NCBI RefSeq assembly: GCF_014132355.1
Contig: NZ_BLZO01000100.1
Span: forward strand, 1-35,818
Source of the DNA: Okeania sp. KiyG1
GTDB lineage: Bacteria; Cyanobacteriota; Cyanobacteriia; Cyanobacteriales; Microcoleaceae
Direction: 5' to 3'
Length of the DNA: 35,818 nt
Within the stretch, counting starts at the first letter, position 1; every line of letters begins with the position of its first letter. A program made the translations under genes and the position numbers. Below the pieces are notes generated by a model that was given only the letters and a program-made list of their open reading frames with translations, made no database searches and was not told the DNA's origin. Positions 1 to 9,260 of the stretch are shown in pieces.

Positions 1-357
1 TCTCCATTGTTACCTGTTTTTATTTCAGCCCAATTGTTAGACCGTCAATAGGTTTAGGCTAAATGTTATTATTATTGCTTGTATTTATGTTCTGTTACAT
101 AAATTATAGGGACAGCTAGTTACTCGAACCATATATAGTCCTTGTTAAGAGACTACATATACTAATTCAAAACTATAGTGCCACACTATATATAGTGTTT
201 TAACTAACAGAATATACTTGTTGGGAATTAAGCTAAAAAAGTGGCTAAAATTCTGATGAATTAAAAGACATAGTATTTGTCTACTTCAATAAATGAACGG
301 CTTATATAGCACTTCTCTAATTTTATGAGATACAGTTTTAGATCCCCCCTAACCCCC
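1..357. other. AT-rich intergenic stretch at left edge
   Basis: No convincing gene is seen here. The stretch holds a perfect 16-bp palindrome, ACACTATATATAGTGT, at 183-198. At 341-357 a C-rich patch of the form CCCCCCTAACCCCCC leads into the mobile element that follows. A minus-strand reading frame across 261-593 is low in complexity and lies mostly over the repeat element, so it is not called. Confidence 0.5.
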
Positions 358-569
358 CTTGATAAGCTATCCCTTATAAGGAACTCCTGAAACCCTGTAG
401 ATGGGGGATGGGGAGATGGGGAGATGGGGAGATGGGGGGATGATCCGGAAAAATCCTGTCTGCAGTTCTCAAAAAAATGTATTTTCAATACACTTTTCTC
501 CATAACATAACTTGTTTTTTTGTCAAGTATTATGTTAAGAAAGATGTTTATAAAGCATAGCTTGATAAG
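358..569. mobile_element. Miniature inverted-repeat element, family A, copy 1, with 9-bp target duplication
   Basis: The core (367-560) begins CTATCCCTTATAAGG and ends in the imperfect inverse TATAAAGCATAG. It is flanked by an exact 9-bp direct repeat, CTTGATAAG, at 358-366 and 561-569. A second copy lies inverted at 12084-12273, sharing both ends and internal blocks such as AATACACTTTTCT and the ATGTTAAGAAAGATG near one end. There is no coding capacity. A GATGGGG-type tandem heptamer (about 400-437) lies inside this copy. Ends, target duplication and a second copy together support a non-autonomous transposon (MITE). The partner transposase family is unknown; 9-bp duplications fit several families, including IS4-like ones. 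Confidence 0.8.
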
Positions 570-740
570 GGGGAACCAAAAGGGGGGACGCATGAAAGCT
601 CCCCATTTTTAAGGGGATAATGGGGGATCGTAAATGTACTTCATCTTTATGAGAAATGGTATATTCTCAGGTTTTGAGCAGTATCAGTTCTGATTTCCCA
701 ACAAGTCTAATGTAAATTTTTCTTATAGACTTCAGACTTG

Positions 741-1592
741 ATGAACCATGTACCTGTTCTCAGTGCCGAATTAATCCAAGGTTTGACAATATCTCCAAGA
801 GGTCTTTACTTGGATGCCACAGTAGGATTTGGTGGCCATACTCAGTCAATTCTAGCTACGGCCCCAGATGTTAAAGTAGTAGCTATTGACCAAGATCAAC
901 AAGCGATCGCCTATTGTAAAACTTTACTGGCCTCTGAAAACTCCAATATTCAATTTTGGCATGGAAATTTTGCAGAGTATGAGCCAAAAAATCTTAAATT
1001 TGATGGTATAATAGCAGACTTGGGTGTAAGCTCGGTGCAATTGGATACCCCAGAACGAGGCTTCAGTTTCCGGCATCAAGCTAAATTAGATATGCGGATG
1101 AACCAACAGCAATCTCTGACCGCAGCCGAAATAGTTAATTATTGGGAAGAAGCCAAATTAGCAGATATTTTTTATACCTATGGAGAAGAACGTTTGTCAC
1201 GACGTATTGCTAGAAAAATAGTAGAACATCGTCCTTTTGAAACAACAACCGAATTGGCAGAAGCGATCGCCCATTGTGTACCTCGCAAATACCGTTATGG
1301 TAGAATACATCCCGCTACTCGTGTTTTTCAGGCTCTAAGAATACAAGTAAATCAAGAACTTACTGCCCTAGAAACATTTCTAGACAATGCCCCTAACTGG
1401 CTCAAACCAGGAGGTAGAATTGGAATTATTAGTTTTCATAGTTTAGAGGATCGTTTAGTTAAACATAGCTTCAGAAATTCATCTGTTTTGCAAGTATTGA
1501 CAAAAAAGCCCATTCAAGCCAAAGATAATGAAATAACATTAAACCCACGGGCACGTTCTGCTAAACTTAGATTGGCAGAAAAAATCGGTTAA
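741..1592 (+). CDS. rsmH: 16S rRNA (cytosine1402-N4)-methyltransferase RsmH
   Basis: RsmH (formerly MraW) uses S-adenosylmethionine to methylate N4 of C1402 in the 16S rRNA decoding centre. The SAM-binding segment [16 protein letters not shown] is near the N-terminus, followed by AIDQDQQAI, the family block [20 protein letters not shown], and the C-terminal [17 protein letters not shown] and [10 protein letters not shown] motifs. At 283 residues the length is slightly under the usual ~300. I prefer the ATG at 741 to the TTG at 738 because MNHVPVLS matches how family members begin. It is a stand-alone gene here, without the dcw neighbours (ftsL, ftsI) found beside it in many bacteria; isolation of this gene is common in cyanobacteria. 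Two HIP1 sites (GCGATCGC) lie inside the gene. Confidence 0.95.
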   Translation: MNHVPVLSAELIQGLTISPRGLYLDATVGFGGHTQSILATAPDVKVVAIDQDQQAIAYCKTLLASENSNIQFWHGNFAEYEPKNLKFDGIIADLGVSSVQLDTPERGFSFRHQAKLDMRMNQQQSLTAAEIVNYWEEAKLADIFYTYGEERLSRRIARKIVEHRPFETTTELAEAIAHCVPRKYRYGRIHPATRVFQALRIQVNQELTALETFLDNAPNWLKPGGRIGIISFHSLEDRLVKHSFRNSSVLQVLTKKPIQAKDNEITLNPRARSAKLRLAEKIG

Positions 1593-1903
1593 TTAAGTAT
1601 AAAAATCAATAAGTAATTAACAAGAAAAACTTATAATTAAATTTATTATTGAATAATATTTAATATTAGTAAATGAAACATTTATGGGAATAATCTATAT
1701 CTAGAACTAAGTATAAAATATACTCAAAATGAGTTTTTCTTGGAAGTTTATGGCCAGAGAAAAAATGAACCCCAAATTCATAAAATTTAACTCAAGGCTA
1801 TTTATCCTAAATATATTAAGTATATAAATTAATAAATTAGGAAACTCTCAAGGCCAACCGGAGAGTATAAAATTTGAAAAATTGTCTGGGAGTAAGGCAT
1901 AGC
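1593..1903. other. AT-rich spacer
   Basis: About 310 bases, very AT-rich, with no gene, repeat family or clear terminator visible. It presumably holds the promoter of the downstream response-regulator phosphatase. The only start signal seen is the GGGAG at 1888-1892, ahead of the ATG at 1904. Confidence 0.4.
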
Positions 1904-3568
1904 ATGAGTCGGGGAGAGGGGAAATTAAAATTGATGGTAGTCGATGACGAACCAGACAACCTAGATTTGTTGTACAGGACGTTTCGGCGAGACTTTAAAG
2001 TATACAAAGCAGATAGTGCTTTCAGTGCCATGAAAGTTTTGGAAAATGAAGGAGAAATGGCACTGATTATCTCTGACCAAAGAATGCCAGAAATGAATGG
2101 TACAGAGTTTTTAGGCACAACATTAGAAAAATATCCAAATACAGTTAGGATTCTACTTACAGGCTATACAGATGTAGAAGACTTAGTAGAAGCAATTAAC
2201 TCAGGAAAAGTATTCAAGTATATCACAAAGCCTTGGAATCCAGAAGAACTCAAGGCTGTAGTACAACAAGCTTCAGAAACCTACAAAATTGTCAGCCAAA
2301 GCACCAAAGCTCTAACTCGTGCTTTGCGACGAGAGTCTATGTTAAACGAAGTAATGAGTGCCATTAGAGAATCATTGGATTACTCTAGTATGTTATCGAC
2401 AATCATTCAAACAGTGGGACAGACTTTTGACGCAACAGCAGGTAAGTTATGGCCAGTAGAAGGCGATCGCTTAATGTCTGAACCTTTTTCTTATCAAAAC
2501 CCTGAAATTACCGAAAATAACTTCCCTTTCACACCAGAACAATTTTTGGAAGTAGCAATAAGTCGTCAAACCCAATTAGAAGAAAGTTCAGGTAAAAGCA
2601 TCTCTAAATTAATAATCCCCCTGATTTATCAACAAGACTTACTAGCAGTTTTAGCTCTTTATCAACAAGATAGCAGTAAATTTTGGTCTTCAGAAGATAT
2701 AGAATTGATAGAAAGTGTCCTAGAGCAAGGAGCATTAGCATTATCTCAGGCTAAACTATATCAACGCACCAGAGAACTTGCAGAACAAATGCGTAATGAG
2801 CTAGAGGTAGCTCGTCAGATACAGAGCAACCTATTACCTCAAAGTTGGCCAGAATTTGACACATTAAGGATACAAGCTTGCTGCTATCCTGCCAGAGAAG
2901 TAGGAGGAGATTTCTTTGAAGTTTATACCCATTCTCAAGGTGACATCTGGTTAGCAGTGGGAGATGTTTCTGGTAAGGGAGTGCCTGCCGCTTTATTCAT
3001 GGCAAGTGCTATGTCTGTGATGCGACGAGAACTTTCTCAAGAAAATCCCCCAGACCCTTACGAAATAATGCAAAATCTTAATATTGGTCTCTGTGACGAC
3101 CTGATTAGTAACAATTGTTTCATTACAATGGTTTTGGCTCGTTATACACCAGAAACTCGATTATTAGCTTACGCTAATGCTGGTCATGTATATCCCTTGG
3201 TTTGGTCTCAAACTAAACTGCTAAGTGCAGAAAATCAGGACTCTAATCAAGTGCAACCAAATTTTCTCAAGGAACGTGGTATTCCCCTCGGAATATTGCC
3301 AAAATGGAAAGGAAAAGCAGGTACTATAGACTTAAATTCAGGAGATGTATTTCTACTGACCAGTGATGGCATAACTGAAGCTACAGTAGTTCAAGAGGCT
3401 ACTGATAGTGGGAAACAAACTCGTGTAATGCTGCAGCAAGAAGGTTTATGGCAACTTTTAAAACAGCACAAAAGCCAAATAGACCTAAATAGTTTATTAG
3501 CTTATATCCGAGCTAATAATCAAGTTCAAGAAGATGACCAAACTATACTATCTCTGGAGGTTCTGTGA
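1904..3568 (+). CDS. Response regulator - GAF - PP2C (SpoIIE-type) serine phosphatase
   Basis: A cytosolic signalling protein of 554 residues. The receiver domain (about 6-125) has the acidic pair in MVVDDEPDNL, phospho-acceptor Asp58 in SDQRMPEMNG, and Lys109 in YITKPW. A GAF-like domain follows (about 135-290), then a helical linker with QMRNELEVARQIQSNLLP, typical of the lead-in to SpoIIE/RsbU phosphatases. The PP2C domain (about 315-553) shows metal-binding blocks GGDFFEVY, GDVSGKGVPAALFMA and SDGITEA, and ends with EDDQTILSL. The likely role is phosphorylation-controlled dephosphorylation of an anti-sigma antagonist. I chose the ATG at 1904, with GGGAG upstream; an in-frame TTG at 1874 would add 10 unlikely residues. 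The anti-sigma kinase gene starts 4 bases after the stop, so the two are probably co-transcribed. No antagonist gene (STAS domain) is nearby. Confidence 0.9.
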   Translation: MSRGEGKLKLMVVDDEPDNLDLLYRTFRRDFKVYKADSAFSAMKVLENEGEMALIISDQRMPEMNGTEFLGTTLEKYPNTVRILLTGYTDVEDLVEAINSGKVFKYITKPWNPEELKAVVQQASETYKIVSQSTKALTRALRRESMLNEVMSAIRESLDYSSMLSTIIQTVGQTFDATAGKLWPVEGDRLMSEPFSYQNPEITENNFPFTPEQFLEVAISRQTQLEESSGKSISKLIIPLIYQQDLLAVLALYQQDSSKFWSSEDIELIESVLEQGALALSQAKLYQRTRELAEQMRNELEVARQIQSNLLPQSWPEFDTLRIQACCYPAREVGGDFFEVYTHSQGDIWLAVGDVSGKGVPAALFMASAMSVMRRELSQENPPDPYEIMQNLNIGLCDDLISNNCFITMVLARYTPETRLLAYANAGHVYPLVWSQTKLLSAENQDSNQVQPNFLKERGIPLGILPKWKGKAGTIDLNSGDVFLLTSDGITEATVVQEATDSGKQTRVMLQQEGLWQLLKQHKSQIDLNSLLAYIRANNQVQEDDQTILSLEVL

Positions 3569-3572
3569 ATTT

Positions 3573-3998
3573 ATGAAAACCGAGCTTCAGGTGCCAAGCG
3601 ACTTACGTTTTTTGACGATTGTCGAACAATGGTTATTGAGCAGTTTAGAAGTAGAGCTAGGAGAACATATTGATTGGCCTCGTCAATCCAACCGTTTACG
3701 CTTGGTACTGGCAGAAGCTTACTCCAATGTGATTCGTCATGCTCATAAAGACCAACCTAACTTACCAGTATTAATACGCTTAGAAGCCAAAGACGGTGGT
3801 ATTGCTTTGGAAATTTGGGACTATGGTAAAGGTTATAGTATGGGAGAGTATGACCCACCAACACCAGAAGCTAAACAAGAAAGTGGTTATGGATGGTTGA
3901 TTATGAATAGATTAATGGATCGTGTAGATTATACATTGCAGATAGATGGTAGAAACTGCCTAAAATTACAGGCAAATATACCAGAAAAAGTACAATAA
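3573..3998 (+). CDS. RsbW-type anti-sigma regulatory factor (HATPase_c_2 serine kinase)
   Basis: 141 residues with a GHKL/HATPase fold: N box in LVLAEAYSNVIRHAH, G1 box in WDYGKGYS, and G2 box in GYGWLIMNRLMDRVDY. Family members bind a sigma factor or phosphorylate a STAS-domain antagonist. Here it is the natural partner of the PP2C phosphatase just upstream, forming two arms of a partner-switching module. The start is set by a strong Shine-Dalgarno (GGAGG at 3556-3560) ahead of the ATG at 3573; an earlier in-frame start at 3534 overlaps the upstream gene and is less likely. Which sigma factor or antagonist it controls cannot be read from this window. Confidence 0.88.
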   Translation: MKTELQVPSDLRFLTIVEQWLLSSLEVELGEHIDWPRQSNRLRLVLAEAYSNVIRHAHKDQPNLPVLIRLEAKDGGIALEIWDYGKGYSMGEYDPPTPEAKQESGYGWLIMNRLMDRVDYTLQIDGRNCLKLQANIPEKVQ

Positions 3999-4072
3999 AG
4001 TACTTGTTTAACTATTAATTATTTTATATTTTAATCAAGATAAAAATATTGCTGATGAAAGTTAAGATTAAC

Positions 4073-4098
4073 GTAAGCATTTCTTGCGGAATGCTTAC
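4073..4098. other. Perfect hairpin downstream of the PP2C/anti-sigma pair
   Basis: GTAAGCATT and AATGCTTAC form a perfect 9-bp stem around an 8-base loop. AGTTAA upstream and TTAACT downstream could extend it with mismatches. It lies 75 bases after the anti-sigma gene. No T-tract follows, so a simple intrinsic terminator is doubtful; an mRNA 3'-end stabilising hairpin or a repeat remnant is possible. Confidence 0.4.
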
Positions 4099-4212
4099 AC
4101 ATTAACTACTTTCCCTGGATTAGATTTATCGGAATTACAAGCTAAATAATGCAACGAAATAGACGGAAGTTGTCAGGCTTTCTCTTTGATAAAGATAAAT
4201 TTGTGGAGATTG

Positions 4213-4566
4213 GTCATTTCAGTTATCAGTTATCAGTTAGCCTCCTCCGGAGGAACTGCGTTAACAGTTATCAGTACCTCTCTGTGCCTGTTTGCGCAGT
4301 ATGACAAAGGTCAAGTAAAGTGAATTGAAATATTGAACTTGATTTTCTCTTGGTCTCATGGATATGGCTCCGAAACCCGCTCTTATCAGAGCCACTCCGA
4401 ATTGCGCCATCCCACCCTACGGGAAGCTCCGAAGATCGACCGCTGTCTTGGTTGATTGGATATGGCGAGGAGACCTCGCCATCCCTCAACCGCTTTTTCA
4501 TCCCCTTGTAGAGCGGTAGCTCGCGGCTCCGCCAAGGGGAGGATTGAGACCTGATTTTTTGGTCAA
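4213..4566 (+). repeat. Composite dispersed repeat, family G, copy 1
   Basis: It starts with GTCATTTCAG and tandem TTATCAG heptamers and runs through TAAAGTGAATTGAAATATTG. It then passes two modules that each begin TCTTGGT and carry GGATATGG. It ends in a CATCCCCTTGTAGAGCGG...CCAAGGGGAGG hairpin and TTTTTTGGTCAA. The same outer frame occurs inverted at 8949-9198 and, with the middle missing, at 16532-16690; a fragment is at 5654-5766. No open reading frame in it looks real. The middle modules appear to be independent insertions, since copy 3 lacks them. Confidence 0.7.
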
Positions 4567-4883
4567 AATACCTCTATAAAATTAAATCTGTTATCAATAT
4601 TTATTGATTTATTGACTTTAATTATTGTAAATTTTGATTTTTTTCCTCTTTTTGATACATTTATCCTTAACTTTGTGTCCTATTTCCTCTTCCCTGTTCC
4701 ATAAGTGTGACAATATTTTATCTAATTGGTATTACACAACTGAAAAAAGATTGTGATAACTATTATATATACGATCTATCTGATAAGTTTTGTTAAGTTT
4801 AGTTGCATCTAACTATACTCTACCGCAAGATCAAAATAAGGTTTATTTAGATATAATTAAAATATATATATTAGGCTTGTTAT

Positions 4884-5309
4884 ATGAATATGTTTTTTCC
4901 TTTAGCTCCTCGTTATCGTCTAGATGATGAATCTCCTTGGCTAGAAAGAATTGATCCCACTCGTAATTATTGGATTCATATCAATGGAGAAAAAACACTA
5001 ACGGCAGCAATTCCTGGTTTTACAGTGTCTTCTACAGATGAATTTAAACAAAATATATTTCAATTTCGCGACCTAGAACCAGGGGCACATATAAAAATTG
5101 AGAGAGCTTCCGAAACTTGTTATATTTACTGTATTAGTCAAAACTGCTATGCAGTCGAATGCTATTTTAATAAATCCCTAGTATGGCATCTATTTGACAA
5201 AGAAACTTTAGAAAGTTTATTAATGACAAGTCATCCAGACTGGAAGTGTGCTTCTAATAATATAGAACTAGGACAAAAAATGTTAGCTTGTTCAATGCAA
5301 GTATCATAA
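4884..5309 (+). CDS. Conserved-looking hypothetical protein, 141 aa
   Basis: I do not recognise the family. The protein starts MNMFFPLAPRYRLDDESPWL and has a balanced composition with alternating hydrophobic and charged residues. Tryptophans (WLERI, YWIHI, VWHLF, DWKC) and several cysteines suggest a compact, folded, soluble domain. There is no signal peptide, membrane helix or catalytic motif that I can name. A second ATG two codons in (4890) is an alternative start. An AT-rich region of about 300 bases precedes it and repeat-filled DNA follows, so it appears to be a single-gene unit. I call it real because its length and composition are gene-like, unlike the surrounding repeats. Confidence 0.7.
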   Translation: MNMFFPLAPRYRLDDESPWLERIDPTRNYWIHINGEKTLTAAIPGFTVSSTDEFKQNIFQFRDLEPGAHIKIERASETCYIYCISQNCYAVECYFNKSLVWHLFDKETLESLLMTSHPDWKCASNNIELGQKMLACSMQVS

Positions 5310-5479
5310 ACCTTAGACTTGTCGCTTTATAACTTAAAAAATCCCCAAAAACCTTGTTCTATAAGGATTGTAGCTATTGCCGACTAAAATACCTTGGAAT
5401 GATTGCTCTGTCTAGGTTGGAGCGATTTTTTCCCTCTATTTAGCGACAACTCTCTTGTACATAAATATAGTCTTATGCA

Positions 5480-5620
5480 CAGGACTTACGCAAAATACTA
5501 GGTAATACACCATCTGTAGGGGCGATTTCCGTTTGTCATGCTCCTAATTACGCGAATCGCCGGGCGAATGCTAGAGGGCGAATGCCATTCGCTAGATATA
5601 GAGGTTCTGCGTAAGTCCTG
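5480..5620. mobile_element. MITE-like element with CAGGACTTACGCA ends, copy 1
   Basis: It is bounded by CAGGACTTACGCA (5480-5492) and its exact inverse TGCGTAAGTCCTG (5608-5620). The 141-bp body has no coding capacity and carries short GC-richer modules (GGGCGAATGC twice). A second, shorter element with the same ends lies at 5956-6069. Shared perfect 13-bp terminal inverted repeats at two nearby places support a mobilised miniature element. No clear target duplication is seen. Confidence 0.72.
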
Positions 5621-5653
5621 ATGTAGTTAAATATAGGTAGTTAAATATAGTTT

Positions 5654-5766
5654 GTCGATTGGATATCGCGAGGGACCTCGCCATCCCTCGACCGCTTTTT
5701 CATCCCCTTGTAGAGCGGTAGCTCGCGGCTCCGCCAAGGGGAGGCTATTGACCTGATTTTTTGGTC
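5654..5766 (+). repeat. Family G repeat fragment (copy 4)
   Basis: Matches the right half of the repeat at 4213-4566: GTCGATTGGATAT, then CCTCGCCATCCCTCGACCGC, the CATCCCCTTGTAGAGCGG...CCAAGGGGAGG hairpin, and TTTTTTGGTCAA. It has no coding potential. The left half with the TTATCAG heptamers is absent. Confidence 0.65.
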
Positions 5767-5955
5767 AAAAAAGAGGAGAATAAAAAGTAGCTCCCTTTTG
5801 TCTTTGACCATGGGATAGAGGAGCCAGTGCGCCCTTGCAGGTCTCCTGACTTAAAGCAACTGGCGTAGTGTTGTAGTGCCTCCTTTGGAGGAGCTTGACC
5901 TTTGTCATGCTACGCAAACACTAACACCCAGTCAGGGTAACACCTACAAAATAAA
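5767..5955. other. GC-richer non-coding patch between two MITE-like elements
   Basis: Contains inverted and echoing segments (GCCTCCTTTGGAGGAG, CAACTGGCGTAGTGTTG) and looks like decayed repeat or mobile-element DNA. I see no gene, tRNA or named RNA. The patch sits between the two CAGGACTTACGCA elements and could once have belonged to one of them or to the IS200/IS605-like remnant downstream. Confidence 0.3.
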
Positions 5956-6069
5956 CAGGACTTACGCACATACACTAAATTCAGTGAGGGCGAATGCCAT
6001 TTGCTAACGCAAAGCTCCGAATTGCGCCCCTACATATGGTGTTTTCAAGGTTGATTTGCGTAAGTCCTG
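5956..6069. mobile_element. MITE-like element with CAGGACTTACGCA ends, copy 2
   Basis: The ends CAGGACTTACGCA (5956-5968) and TGCGTAAGTCCTG (6057-6069) are identical to those of the element 336 bases upstream. The body is only 114 bp and differs in sequence apart from a GGGCGAATGCCATT module. It has no coding capacity. Conserved ends with divergent interiors are what a miniature element family tends to show. Confidence 0.72.
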
Positions 6070-6164
6070 ATCAAGATATGTCTTATTTGACTATATTTTT
6101 ATGAACTATCTGCTATATAACCGGTACATAACCGGATTCTATATTACAAATCTAGCTAGTATTA

Positions 6165-6480
6165 TTGACACTCCACGGACTAAAGTCGCGTGGATTCTTC
6201 AGAGGAGCTTTCTATCGGGTTCAAACCACGATTTTCACATTGCTCGTTTACGAAGTATGCCTTCAGGCAAAACAACCACATTGCCAGTACCGTACCGTAG
6301 TACGTATACAGCAGCAGTCCACTAGGCGGTGCCAATTGCCACTACTCTCTCCGGCTAAAAAGCCATTGAGGCTACTTTTAAGTTATTAATTGATAATAAC
6401 ACATTTTTTTGACTACGGGTTAAAACCCGTCGAGTCGCTTCCATCCACCGCTTAAAAGACAGTGGTTTCCCACTTACCGA
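6165..6480 (-). mobile_element. IS200/IS605-type element remnant (end hairpin, no transposase)
   Basis: Read on the minus strand, this stretch ends in a hairpin (CCACG/CGTGG with inner GACT/AGTC, 6173-6193) followed by GTGTCAA. From memory of cyanobacterial IS200/IS605 elements, a tnpB right end looks like this. A second stem, ACGGGTT-AA-AACCCGT with outer GACT/AGTC (6411-6436), is near the other side. No TnpA or TnpB reading frame remains; the open frames at 6101-6389 show no transposase motif. If the assignment is right, the hairpin side would correspond to the omega-RNA 3' region. The remnant stops about 7 bases before queG and may include its promoter. Confidence 0.4.
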
Positions 6481-6486
6481 ATTTTT

Positions 6487-7416
<930 letters not shown>

Positions 7417-7462
7417 AGTCAAAGTCAAAGTTATCCACTTCCATAGATTAGGTTTATTGATT

Positions 7463-7546
7463 TATAGTAGTCGCAGGAAAGGTGAGGACATATCAAAAGC
7501 ATAAAACTGAGACAACGCCAGATTTTTCCTTCTGCTTTCTGCTATA
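7463..7546. repeat. Short dispersed repeat, family H, copy 1
   Basis: It runs from TATAGTAGTCGCAGGAAA to CTTTCTGCTATA with imperfect inverted ends, and has an internal AAAACTGAGACAA and CCAGATTTTTCC. A longer copy is at 14003-14106, and an inverted relative with tandem GAAGCAA units is at 28968-29127. It is non-coding. Being 84 bp with inverted ends and three copies, it could be another miniature element. Confidence 0.6.
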
Positions 7547-7562
7547 CATTATCGAGTCATAG

Positions 7563-7826
7563 TTAGGGTTTGCGCTCATAAAGTCTGTTGGTAGGGGTAG
7601 GAGACAGGAGACAGGAGACAACTCACTCCTAACCCCTCCGGTGGAGGAGAAATGGAAATTAATTAGGAGGTAGTCGTAAAAATTTTCCCAAGATTGTTCT
7701 GCCATAATCATCCCAAAATACTAGCTTTTTGAGCTTGAGCGACCGAAAAGCTTGCACTTTTTTCGATCCTTTAAAGGCACTTACCAATATCAGTCAATGC
7801 TTTGATATTAGATCGGTAAGCCCTAA
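7563..7826. mobile_element. MITE-like element, family D, copy 1 (TTAGGGTTTGC ends)
   Basis: Starts TTAGGGTTTGC and ends in a partial inverse, GTAAGCCCTAA. Landmarks shared with copies at 20500-20720 and 23486-23890 are AGGAGACAGGAGACAGGAGA heptamers, a GGAGGTAGGAG-like block, TGACTTTTTGAGC-like sequence, and TGTCAATGCTTTTAGAT just before the right end. There is no coding capacity. A minus-strand frame at 7493-7711 lies across this and the preceding repeat and is not a gene. Confidence 0.65.
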
Positions 7827-7856
7827 TTATTAATTATTAATTATTAATTATTAATT
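7825..7856. repeat. Short tandem heptamer repeat (TTAATTA)
   Basis: About four and a half units of TTAATTA. The same heptamer recurs near 14515, 15885, 19831, 20058 and 29568. Tandem heptanucleotide repeats are well known in filamentous cyanobacteria. Confidence 0.8.
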
Positions 7857-7914
7857 GTTTACAAACAGTCTCTAATGATAGAATCAGAAAGCAATTAGTA
7901 ATTGTTATATAATA

Positions 7915-8540
7915 ATGATAAAAACTGTTATTTTTGATTTTGATGGTACATTAGCAGATACTTTCGATCTAATTTTTGCAATTACAAATGATTTATCAGT
8001 TGAATTTGGATATAAACAAGCTAAGAAGGAAGAAATTCTAGAAATCGAAAAATTAAGCCCTCTACAAGTTATTAATCAGTCAGGAATATCTATTTTTAAA
8101 GTGCCTTTTTTATTAAGAAGAATTAGAGCAGAGTTTCAAAAAGAAATTAACAATGTCAGTTTGTTTTATGGTATTAACGAAGTTTTATTAGCATTGAAAC
8201 AGCATGGTTATAAACTGGGAATAATTACTTCTAATAGTTACAAAAATGTCGAGTTTGTCTTGGAAAAATATGATTTATTAATATTTGATTTTTAATTTCA
8301 GGCGCGACTCTTTTGGCAAAGATAAGATTATTAAAAATATCTAAAACCGAGAATATTCAACCAGAAGAGATCGTTTATATCGGAGATGAAGCTAGAGATA
8401 TTAGTGCTTCCAAAAAAGCTAAAGTAAAAGTAATAGCCGTGACTTGGGGATTTAATTCTAGAGAAGTATTATCGGATTATCAGCCAGATGCTTTAGTCGA
8501 TAAACCAGAAGAATTAATGGCAGTAATTAATAACTTTTGA
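7915..8540 (+). pseudogene. Frameshifted HAD-family hydrolase (phosphoglycolate-phosphatase-like)
   Basis: The first part (7915-8295, ATG start) has HAD motif I, DFDGTLADT, and motif II, GIITSNS, then stops after LLIFDF. From about 8292, in the -1 frame, the protein resumes (LISGATL...) and continues to 8540 with a motif IV IGDEARDISASKKA and the end DKPEELMAVINNF. A single-base change in the T5 run at 8289-8293 would restore one frame. The stretch around 8312-8335 reads closer to family consensus (FGKDKIIKN) in a third frame, so a compensating second indel is also possible. All catalytic motifs survive across the two pieces, which suggests recent loss, a sequencing error or, less likely, programmed frameshifting. 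The substrate of the intact enzyme cannot be told. Confidence 0.75.
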
Positions 8541-8682
8541 ATCAAGTAAAAACATAGATGAATAGTTAAAATTTTAAGCTTACTTAATTTACTTCAATAT
8601 CTAGTAGTCTTATGCCAAATATAGCCCATTTTTGCTAAATTTGCTTCAGAGTAGAGAGTAGGCTTCTACTGAATAATACCAT

Positions 8683-8945
8683 TAGACATCTCCAGAAAAG
8701 AGGGAGTAGGGAGTAGGGAGTAGGGAGTAGGGGGAAAGAATTGATAATTTCTGTGGGATAATTGATTTGATTTTTTATTATTGGAGATGTCTATTTTGAA
8801 AAAGAATGTGTTTGAATAATAAATGTGATAGAACTGCGTTCCGCTCACGCGACCGTGCATACTTTGCAAGAGATGTCCCTTTGACAAAAAAGATAATTTA
8901 TGCTCTAAAAACTGGCATTAAAGCCATTAATTATGTACGTTGGCC
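8683..8945. repeat. Dispersed repeat, family F, copy 1, with a GGGAGTA heptamer
   Basis: AGACATCTCC at 8683 and GGAGATGTCT at 8784 form an inverted repeat around a tandem GGGAGTA heptamer (8699-8732). From 8794 follows TTTTGAAAAAGAATGTGTTT, then a GTTCCGCTCACGC module, ATACTTTGCA, and CCCTTTGACAAAAAAGA. The same block order recurs at 15622 onward (interrupted by other insertions) and at 27345-27450. No real gene is visible; frames here read only through the repeats. Confidence 0.55.
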
Positions 8946-8948
8946 TAC

Positions 8949-9198
8949 TGACCAAAAAATAGGGTCTCAAGCCTCCCCTTGGCTGCACCACGAGCTACCG
9001 CTCTACAAGGGGATGAAAAAGCGGTCGTAGCGGAGCTTCCCGTAGGGTGGGATGGTGAGGTCCCCTCGCCATATCCATGAGACCAAGAGAAAATCAAGTT
9101 CAATATTTCAATTCACTTTACTTTCCTAGGTCATGCTGCGCAAACAGGCAGAGAGAGGTACTGATAACTGATAACTGATAACTGATAACTGAAATGAC
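8949..9198 (-). repeat. Composite dispersed repeat, family G, copy 2 (inverted)
   Basis: Reverse-complement match to 4213-4566, from TTGACC-side hairpin (CTCCCCTTGG...CTACAAGGGGATG) through CCATATCCATGAGACCAAGA to four tandem TGATAAC heptamers and CTGAAATGAC. It carries only one of the two TCTTGGT modules seen in copy 1. It is non-coding. Confidence 0.7.
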
Positions 9199-9260
9199 GA
9201 CTCCCCTAGACACTGCTAGCCCACAGGTTTTATTATATTGGCCATAGCATACTACTGTAA

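Noticed and set aside
261-593. Minus-strand 110-codon frame
   Set aside because: Most of it lies across the family A element with its tandem GATGGGG tract; the predicted protein is low in complexity and without similarity to anything I know.
4271-4501. Minus-strand 76-codon frame with mixed composition
   Set aside because: It lies entirely within the family G repeat; similar frames appear in the other repeat copies.
6212-6232. GGGTTCAAACCACG resembling a tRNA T-arm
   Set aside because: No acceptor stem, anticodon arm or D-arm can be arranged around it; it lies in the IS-like remnant.
8806-9030. Plus-strand 74-codon frame in repeat DNA
   Set aside because: It joins family F and family G repeat sequence and contains no recognisable protein signal.
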